A stretch of 5,963 nucleotides of DNA from an uncultured Collinsella sp. Its GTDB lineage: Bacteria; Actinomycetota; Coriobacteriia; Coriobacteriales; Coriobacteriaceae. Where the stretch lies: NCBI GenBank assembly GCA_934658705.1, contig CAKUHP010000047.1:1-5963 (forward strand), in the 5' to 3' direction. The notes under the pieces were generated by a model. The model was given only the letters and a program-made list of their open reading frames with translations, did no database searches and was not told the DNA's origin. This document shows, in pieces, positions 1 to 5,963 of the stretch (position 1 is its first letter; every line of letters starts with the position of its first letter). A program made the translations under genes and the position numbers.

Positions 1-417
1 ACGTGGGGCCTGCGCAACCGTGCGAGCATGGTCCGCATCCCGGTCTACAAGCCCGGCAAGCAGCTGTCCACGCGCATTGAGCTCCGCAGCCCCGACCCCA
101 TGGCCAACCCGTACCTGGTCAACGCCGTCACGCTGGCGGCTGGTCTCGACGGCATCGAGCGCAAGCTGGAGCTCCCGCCCGAGGCCACGGCCGAGACGCT
201 CAAGCTCAACGGTCGTCAGATGCTCGAGGCCGGCTACACGCCGTTGCCGCGCTCGCTCAAAGAGGCACTCGACGTGTTTGAGGACTCACAGTTTATGAAG
301 GATGCCCTTGGCGAGCACATCCACAGCTTCTTCCTCAAAAAGAAGCGCGCCGAGTGGCATAAGTTCGAGTCCACGATCACCGAGTGGGAGATCAAGCACT
401 ACCTGGCGAACTCCTAA
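1..417 (+). CDS. glnA: Glutamine synthetase type I, C-terminal part (5' end outside window)
   Basis: Glutamine synthetase makes glutamine from glutamate, ammonia and ATP in the cytoplasm and is the main entry point for ammonium. The frame is open from base 1, and 138 residues are visible. The first residues, TWGLRNRASMVRIP, match the active-site segment WG.xNR.A..RIP. TRIELRSPDPMANPYL is the family signature near the C-terminal end of the catalytic domain and contributes an active-site Arg. Where adenylylated (beta-type) enzymes carry the modified Tyr in the LYDLPPE motif, this protein reads KLELPPE, with Leu at bases 166-168. The short C-terminus ending WEIKHYLANS resembles alpha-type enzymes of Gram-positives. 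Control by adenylylation is therefore unlikely, and feedback or transcriptional control is more probable. The stop at 415-417 is followed by a 50-nt gap to a GlnR-like regulator with no terminator visible between them, which suggests one transcript. The family assignment is firm. The alpha-type call rests on this fragment alone. Confidence 0.96.
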   Translation, partial: TWGLRNRASMVRIPVYKPGKQLSTRIELRSPDPMANPYLVNAVTLAAGLDGIERKLELPPEATAETLKLNGRQMLEAGYTPLPRSLKEALDVFEDSQFMKDALGEHIHSFFLKKKRAEWHKFESTITEWEIKHYLANS

Positions 418-467
418 TCGCGCCGGTTTGTTCCAGTACGATTGAGCTCATTTCCTTGGAGGCCGAT

Positions 468-1130
468 ATGTCCGAAAAGAGTGCCCTGTTCATGGCGCGC
501 ACGACGCGCTTCCACGAGTTTGCCCGCAGCCTGACGACCACCCTGGGTGTCGAGGTGAGCCTGGCCACCCCCGATTCGCCGACTGCGGCGCACGATTTTG
601 ACCTGCTGATCCTCGATTCCGATGGCATCCGCAGCGACCGTATCGATCAGATTGCCAAGTGGCTCGATGATCGCGGCGGCGTTCCCATGCTGGTGATCGT
701 CGACGACGAGGCGCTCGGCACCCTGCGCCTGCCGAACCATGCGCATGCCGACTTCGTATGTCCCACGGCGACGCCCAACGAGCTCAAAGCTCGCGCGCAG
801 CGCCTGATGGGCGAGGAGGAGACCGTCACCGCCGACGACGTGCTTAACATCGATAACCTCGAGATCAACCTGGCTACCTACCAGGTGACGCTCGACGATG
901 AGCCCATCGATCTGACGCTGATGGAGTACTCGCTGCTGAGCTTTTTGGCGACGCACCCCAACCGCGCCTACAGCCGCGAGGTGCTGCTGCACCGCGTGTG
1001 GGGCTTTGAGTACTGCGGCGGCACGCGTACCGTTGACGTGCACATCCGACGCATCCGCTCCAAGGTGGGCCCGCAGATCGCGGCGCACATCACCACCGTC
1101 CGCGGCGTGGGCTATCTGTTTAAGGACTAG
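468..1130 (+). CDS. GlnR-like orphan OmpR-family transcriptional regulator with degenerate receiver domain
   Basis: The protein has 220 residues. The start at 468 is chosen because GGAGG lies at 458-462, 5 nt upstream; the open frame extends further 5' into glnA without support. Residues 1-118 form a receiver-like domain. The Asp corresponding to the phosphoacceptor is present (D50, in LLILDSDG), but the N-terminal acidic pair is missing (ALFMARTT where ILVVDDE is usual). The conserved Lys-Pro is also absent (CPTATP, about residues 98-103). Residues 125-220 are a typical OmpR/PhoB winged helix, with recognition-helix region GGTRTVDVHIRRIRSKVG at 184-201 and the wing VRGVGYLF. This pattern matches actinobacterial GlnR, an orphan regulator of nitrogen genes that dimerises without phosphorylation through the conserved Asp. 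The location directly behind glnA supports that role, and no histidine kinase gene is adjacent. The winged-helix call is firm. The GlnR-like function is inferred from the degenerate receiver, a remembered resemblance to GlnR around VWG(F/Y)(E/D)Y.GGTRTVDVH, and the neighbour gene. Confidence 0.88.
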   Translation: MSEKSALFMARTTRFHEFARSLTTTLGVEVSLATPDSPTAAHDFDLLILDSDGIRSDRIDQIAKWLDDRGGVPMLVIVDDEALGTLRLPNHAHADFVCPTATPNELKARAQRLMGEEETVTADDVLNIDNLEINLATYQVTLDDEPIDLTLMEYSLLSFLATHPNRAYSREVLLHRVWGFEYCGGTRTVDVHIRRIRSKVGPQIAAHITTVRGVGYLFKD

Positions 1131-1134
1131 ATTT

Positions 1135-1171
1135 CCACCACAAAGGGGACAGGCACCTTTGTGGTGGTTTT
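1135..1171 (+). terminator. Hairpin terminator after the GlnR-like regulator, possibly a dispersed repeat
   Basis: A perfect 12-bp stem pairs CCACCACAAAGG (1135-1146) with CCTTTGTGGTGG (1156-1167) around a 9-nt loop, GGACAGGCA, and is followed by TTTT at 1168-1171. It starts 4 nt after the regulator stop codon, the expected place for an intrinsic terminator of the glnA-regulator unit. The stem is nearly symmetric and has a T-tract on one side only, so it should work best in the + direction. The GGGGACAGG core recurs in similar form near 2888, so the hairpin may belong to a dispersed palindromic repeat family rather than being a locus-specific terminator. Confidence 0.75.
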
Positions 1172-1252
1172 GCCGCAGGCGCCGGTTCCTTTCGGGACCG
1201 CAACAGAACTTAAGCCTTCCTAAAAGATTGCGTTCTCATACACGTGCGCCCG

Positions 1253-1268
1253 CATATTGGGGTACAAC
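1253..1268 (+). promoter_or_regulatory. Candidate htrA promoter (-10 region)
   Basis: The gap between the regulator terminator and htrA must hold a promoter if the hairpin at 1135-1171 stops transcription. The best -10 candidates are TACAAC at 1263-1268 (preceded by GGGG) and CATATT at 1253-1258. TTGCGT at 1228-1233 could be a -35 element for the latter, but the 19-nt spacing is long. With TACAAC, transcription would begin near 1275, just upstream of the hairpin at 1286. The rest of 1172-1252 shows only a weak stem (CGGTTCC/GGGACCG with one G-U pair, 1183-1200) and no T-tract. The call rests on weak consensus matching. Confidence 0.3.
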
Positions 1269-1285
1269 TCAACGTGAACAATGAT

Positions 1286-1313
1286 GGCCCGCCACATGTT
1301 TGGCGGGCCTTTG
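1286..1313 (+). promoter_or_regulatory. Leader hairpin upstream of htrA (5'-stabiliser or attenuator)
   Basis: GGCCCGCCA (1286-1294) pairs perfectly with TGGCGGGCC (1301-1309) around a 6-nt loop and is followed by TTTGGTTATT. The form is that of an intrinsic terminator with an interrupted T-tract. It lies only about 15 nt before the htrA Shine-Dalgarno GAAAGGA (1324-1330). It could attenuate htrA, stop read-through from the regulator, or form a stabilising structure at the 5' end of the htrA mRNA. The hairpin is seen directly; its function is inferred. Confidence 0.6.
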
Positions 1314-1338
1314 GTTATTCGACGAAAGGATCGCAGCT

Positions 1339-2805
1339 ATGAGCGAGTACGATTCCCAGCGTCCCCAGGATGTGGGCAACGCCGGTGAGACCCAGCAGCA
1401 GCCGCGCGTGCAGGTGGAGTCGACGCCTGCCGGTGGCAACAACATTCCCTATGTGCAGGCCTACGACACGCAGACCGGCCAGCCGCTGGGTGGCCAGCAG
1501 GTCGTGAACAAGCACACGGTGGTCAAGACCAAGACCAAAAAGCTGCCGATCTTCATCACAGCGCTCGCCGGCTGCGCCTGCGGCGCCCTGCTGGTCATCG
1601 CGCTCATTATGAGTGGCACGCTCGATATCGGCGGCGGCAAGAACGCCGTGACGGCGGGCGCCACCGGTGGCTCCAGCACGCAAAAGATCACCATCGACTC
1701 CGAGGACACCACGCTGGCCGAGGCCGTCTCTGCCAAGGCGCTGCCCTCCGTTGTTTCCATTACCGCCACTTCGAGCGGCAGCCAGGGCAGCTCGCTTTCG
1801 CAGTCCGCTGACGAGTCGGACAGCTCGGGCAGCGTTGGCTCGGGCGTGGTGCTCGACACCGAGGGCCATATCCTCACCAACAACCACGTGGTCGACGGCT
1901 ACGACCAGTACGTGGTGACCATGGACGACGGCACCACCTACGAGGCTGAGTTCGTGGGCAACGATGCCTCGAGCGACCTGGCCGTCATTAAGCTCAAGGA
2001 TGCCGACGCCTCCAAGCTCACCCCGATTGAGATCGGCGACTCCTCCAAGCTCAACGTGGGCGAGTGGGTCATGGCGATCGGCTCGCCGTTCGGCAACGAG
2101 CAGTCTGTCTCCACGGGTATCGTCTCGGCGCTGTATCGCTCCACGGCCATGAGTTCTACCAGCGGTAACACCATCTATGCCAACATGATCCAGACCGATG
2201 CCGCCATCAACCCGGGTAACTCCGGCGGCGCGCTCGTCAACGATAACGGCGAGCTCGTGGGTATCAACTCACTCATCGAGAGCTACTCGGGCTCCAGCTC
2301 GGGCGTTGGCTTTGCCATTCCGGTCAACTACGCCAAGAATATCGCCGACCAGATCATCGACGGCAAGACGCCGGTTCATCCGTACCTGGGCGCCACGCTC
2401 TCGAGCGTCAATGCGCTCAACGCCCGCACCAACAAGCTGAGCACCGATAGCGGCGCGTATGTGGCGAGCGTTGTGGAGGACGGCCCTGCTGCCAAGGCCG
2501 GCATTCAGGAGGGCGACGTCATCACCAAGCTGGGTGACGACGAGATCACGAGCGCCGACGGCCTGATCATCGCGCTGCGCAGCCACGAGGTGGGCGAGAA
2601 GGTCGAGATCACGCTCGTGCGCGGCAAGGAAGAGAAGAAGGTCACTGTTGAGCTGGGCTCCGACGAGGAGCTGCAGAACCAGCAGCAGGACGACAGCTCG
2701 ACTGACACCGGCAACGGCGGCATCACCGACGAGCAGCTGCGCCAGTACCTGGAGGAGCTGCTGGGCCAGCAGGGCCAGGGCCAAGGCTACGGCCAGGGCT
2801 ACTAA
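1339..2805 (+). CDS. htrA: Membrane-anchored HtrA/DegP-type serine protease with one PDZ domain
   Basis: This 488-residue S1C-type protease degrades misfolded proteins outside the membrane under envelope stress. The start at 1339 follows GAAAGGA (1324-1330) with an 8-nt gap; the frame is open 13 codons further upstream, through the hairpin, with no better site. Residues 1-68 are a hydrophilic, Gln-rich, presumably cytoplasmic tail ending in the basic run KTKTKK. Residues 69-91 (from LPIFITALAG) form one membrane segment. A Ser/Gly/Thr-rich linker leads to the trypsin-like domain at about 120-345. The catalytic triad is visible as His183 (TNNHVV), Asp213 (SSDLAVIK) and Ser295 (NPGNSGGAL). The PDZ domain spans about 349-440 (YLGA, GPAAKAGIQEGDVI). 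The 48-residue tail is rich in Gln, Asp and Gly and ends GQGQGYGQGY. Anchor plus protease plus single PDZ is the usual Gram-positive HtrA architecture. The gene appears monocistronic, between the terminator at 1135-1171 and the one at 2832-2871. The family call is firm; whether to name it htrA or degP is a matter of convention. Confidence 0.96.
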   Translation: MSEYDSQRPQDVGNAGETQQQPRVQVESTPAGGNNIPYVQAYDTQTGQPLGGQQVVNKHTVVKTKTKKLPIFITALAGCACGALLVIALIMSGTLDIGGGKNAVTAGATGGSSTQKITIDSEDTTLAEAVSAKALPSVVSITATSSGSQGSSLSQSADESDSSGSVGSGVVLDTEGHILTNNHVVDGYDQYVVTMDDGTTYEAEFVGNDASSDLAVIKLKDADASKLTPIEIGDSSKLNVGEWVMAIGSPFGNEQSVSTGIVSALYRSTAMSSTSGNTIYANMIQTDAAINPGNSGGALVNDNGELVGINSLIESYSGSSSGVGFAIPVNYAKNIADQIIDGKTPVHPYLGATLSSVNALNARTNKLSTDSGAYVASVVEDGPAAKAGIQEGDVITKLGDDEITSADGLIIALRSHEVGEKVEITLVRGKEEKKVTVELGSDEELQNQQQDDSSTDTGNGGITDEQLRQYLEELLGQQGQGQGYGQGY

Positions 2806-2831
2806 CGAGCCACTTCACGCATATCGAAGCC

Positions 2832-2871
2832 AGAGGGGGCTGTCCCGCCAAGCGCGGGACAGCCCCTCTTT
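2832..2871 (+). terminator. Intrinsic terminator of htrA
   Basis: A 16-bp GC-rich stem with a single bulged G pairs bases 2832-2848 with 2854-2869 around the loop CAAGC, and ends in TTT (2869-2871). The paired core is GGGGCTGTCCCGC against GCGGGACAGCCCC. It begins 26 nt after the htrA stop codon, so htrA transcription should end here. Confidence 0.88.
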
Positions 2872-2877
2872 CCATAA

Positions 2878-2908
2878 TGATCCCCCAGGGACGGAGGAAA
2901 ACGGATCA
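2878..2908. repeat. Possible short palindromic repeat with GGGACGG core
   Basis: TGATCC (2878-2883) is the inverted repeat of GGATCA (2903-2908), enclosing CCCAGGGACGGAGGAAAAC. The layout of a short stem enclosing GGGACRG resembles the hairpin at 1135-1167, whose arms enclose GGGGACAGG. The two may belong to the same kind of dispersed extragenic palindrome. The stem is short, and two loci are too few to prove a repeat family. Confidence 0.35.
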
Positions 2909-2943
2909 CTTTGAGCTGGCGAGGAGCTCGGTTCGGAATGGTC

Positions 2944-3147
2944 TGGACAGTTAGTTCAGATACGTATAAATCTGGGGCAGTCCGGGATGCGTTTTGAGCT
3001 GTTTTGGGATGGAAATGGGGCTCTGATGGGTGCTCGGAAGGAGAAATAAGCCGATCGTGCCGCTCCGGGACGACCAAATGGGGTGAAATGGTGCCATTTG
3101 AGCTCGATTCGGTTCGCAGATTTATACGTATCTGAACTAACTGTCCA
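2944..3147. repeat. 204-bp element bounded by perfect 31-bp inverted repeats
   Basis: The left arm (2944-2974, starting TGGACAGTTAGTTCAGATAC) is the exact reverse complement of the right arm (3117-3147, ending GAACTAACTGTCCA). The two are separated by 142 nt. Pairing stops abruptly at both ends of each arm. Each arm contains the palindrome ATACGTAT and a small internal hairpin (CAGAT...ATCTG). The interior has no convincing gene; it holds a near-palindrome AAATGGTGCCATTT (3086-3099) and two copies each of TCCGGGA and AAATGGGG. TTTGAGCT occurs at 2910, 2993 and 3097. No clear target-site duplication flanks the arms directly. The element could be a MITE, the remnant of an insertion sequence, or a structured intergenic repeat. 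Transcribed in either direction, it would fold into a long stem. The arms are certain; their nature is not. Confidence 0.9.
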
Positions 3148-3183
3148 CCCCGGTCCGACGGCTGCCGATTCGGTGCGGTTTGA

Positions 3184-5483
<2,300 letters not shown>

Positions 5484-5484
<1 letters not shown>

Positions 5485-5663
5485 TGGATATCGAGAACCA
5501 CAATTGCTCGCAGGCCGAAGGACACGCGAAAGGCTCCCAGGCGCAGGCAAAAGAGCACCTGATGGCGCGAATTCGCGTTGCCGAGCGCGAACGCGCGGCG
5601 GACATGTCTCGCGATGCATTTGAAGCGTTGGCCGAACTGGAGTTGAAGCTCCGCTTAGTCTAG
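5484..5663 (+). CDS. Small hypothetical protein of 59 residues coupled to ligA
   Basis: The ATG at 5484 shares its A with the ligA stop codon (TAATG), and GGAGG at 5475-5479 lies 4 nt upstream, a typical arrangement for translational coupling. The product begins MDIENHNCSQAEGHAKGSQA. From about residue 21 it is highly charged with spaced hydrophobics (LMARIRVAERERAADMSRDA, then FEALAELELKLRLV), which suggests one or two amphipathic helices. It has no membrane segment, and its single Cys (residue 8) rules out a zinc finger of its own. I recognise no family. The position suggests a ligA-linked accessory protein, but this is inference. The last 9 bases overlap the end of the convergent gene at 5655-5963. 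It could be a chance ORF; the good ribosome site and the coupled start argue against that. Confidence 0.6.
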
Positions 5664-5963
5664 TGACACAGGCACCGTGATCTGCGTCACGTAGGTCGCC
5701 GGGTCGTCGCTGATAATGTCGTCGACGAGGGCGATTTCGCGTGAGGGGCCGGCGGGGGCCAGCCCATGCTCATACATGTAATCGAGAATACGCTCATAGC
5801 GCGGGGCCGCCTGTCCGTGCGTGCCGCGGAAGCTTACGGTCAGGCAGCGTGCGGCGGGACGTACCTCGACGTCCCCCAGGTAATCGTCCGTGTCATCGAG
5901 CAGCAGAAAGACCTCGTCGTAGCCATCAAAGTCACCGGTGGCAATGCGCTCGGGCGCGATGCC
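5655..5963 (-). CDS. GyrI-like effector-binding domain protein, C-terminal part (5' end outside window)
   Basis: The frame is open on the minus strand from the window edge to a TAA at 5657-5655, giving 102 residues. The segment PRYERILDYMYEHGLAPAGP, followed by SREIALVD and an ending YVTQITVPVSLD, fits the second half of a GyrI-like or AraC-type effector-binding domain: a Tyr-rich helix, a GP turn, a strand with a conserved acidic residue, and a terminal strand ending in IPV or VPV. Such domains bind small hydrophobic ligands and occur alone or at the C-terminus of MerR- and AraC-family regulators. Whether a DNA-binding domain precedes it lies outside the window. It converges on ligA and the small ORF, overlapping the latter by 9 bp, and no terminator is visible between the two directions. 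Being incomplete and of a divergent family, it is assigned with moderate confidence; that it is a real gene is more certain. Confidence 0.7.
   Translation of the reverse strand, partial: GIAPERIATGDFDGYDEVFLLLDDTDDYLGDVEVRPAARCLTVSFRGTHGQAAPRYERILDYMYEHGLAPAGPSREIALVDDIISDDPATYVTQITVPVSLD

Noticed and set aside
418..467. GlnR operator or terminator in the gap between glnA and the regulator
   Set aside because: The 50-nt gap shows only the Shine-Dalgarno GGAGG; no convincing paired operator half-sites or hairpin with a T-tract was found.
414..1088. Minus-strand open frame opposite the GlnR-like regulator
   Set aside because: It has a low-complexity, Arg/Val/Gly/Gln-rich translation with no recognisable motif and overlaps a clear gene along its full length.
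1315..1887. Minus-strand open frame opposite the htrA N-terminal region
   Set aside because: It is antisense to a well-supported protease gene, with Arg/Gly/Ala-rich composition and no motif.
2802..3077. Minus-strand 91-codon frame across the htrA-ligA gap
   Set aside because: It spans the htrA terminator and the left inverted repeat and has no motif. Its DLYVSELTV segment is also read on the plus strand near 3120 simply because the arms are inverted copies.
2944..3147. CRISPR array or complete insertion sequence
   Set aside because: There are only two repeat copies, inverted rather than direct, and the 142-nt interior is too short to encode a transposase.

Overview
The window is GC-rich. 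Its gene content points to a high-GC Gram-positive, and the style of the proteins (an alpha-type glutamine synthetase beside a GlnR-like orphan regulator, a membrane-anchored HtrA with a Gln-rich N-terminus, and a long LigA) suggests a Coriobacteriia member such as Collinsella. That placement is an inference from recognition; no search was possible.

Layout from left to right. Bases 1-417 hold the C-terminal part of a type I glutamine synthetase. After 50 nt comes an OmpR-type regulator with a degenerate receiver (468-1130), best read as a GlnR-like nitrogen regulator probably cotranscribed with glnA. A 12-bp perfect hairpin followed by T residues (1135-1171) closes this unit. A leader region of about 170 nt, with a possible -10 element and a strong hairpin, precedes a membrane-anchored HtrA/DegP-type serine protease with one PDZ domain (1339-2805), which ends in a strong intrinsic terminator (2832-2871).

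The 450-bp gap between htrA and ligA is the most unusual stretch. It holds a small stem-loop element sharing a GGGACRG core with the hairpin after the regulator, and then a 204-bp element bounded by perfect 31-bp inverted repeats (2944-2974 and 3117-3147). A weak candidate promoter follows, then ligA, the NAD+-dependent DNA ligase (3256-5484). A 59-codon ORF (5484-5663) starts on the last base of the ligA stop codon and looks translationally coupled. Its 3' end overlaps by 9 bp the end of a convergent minus-strand gene (5655-5963, cut by the window edge) encoding a GyrI-like effector-binding domain.

Functionally, the left end is nitrogen assimilation with its likely regulator, the middle is envelope protein quality control, and the right is DNA replication and repair with an uncharacterised small partner. 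No complete novel system is evident. The best leads are the GlnR-like orphan regulator beside glnA, the 31-bp inverted-repeat element, and the coupled small ORF after ligA.
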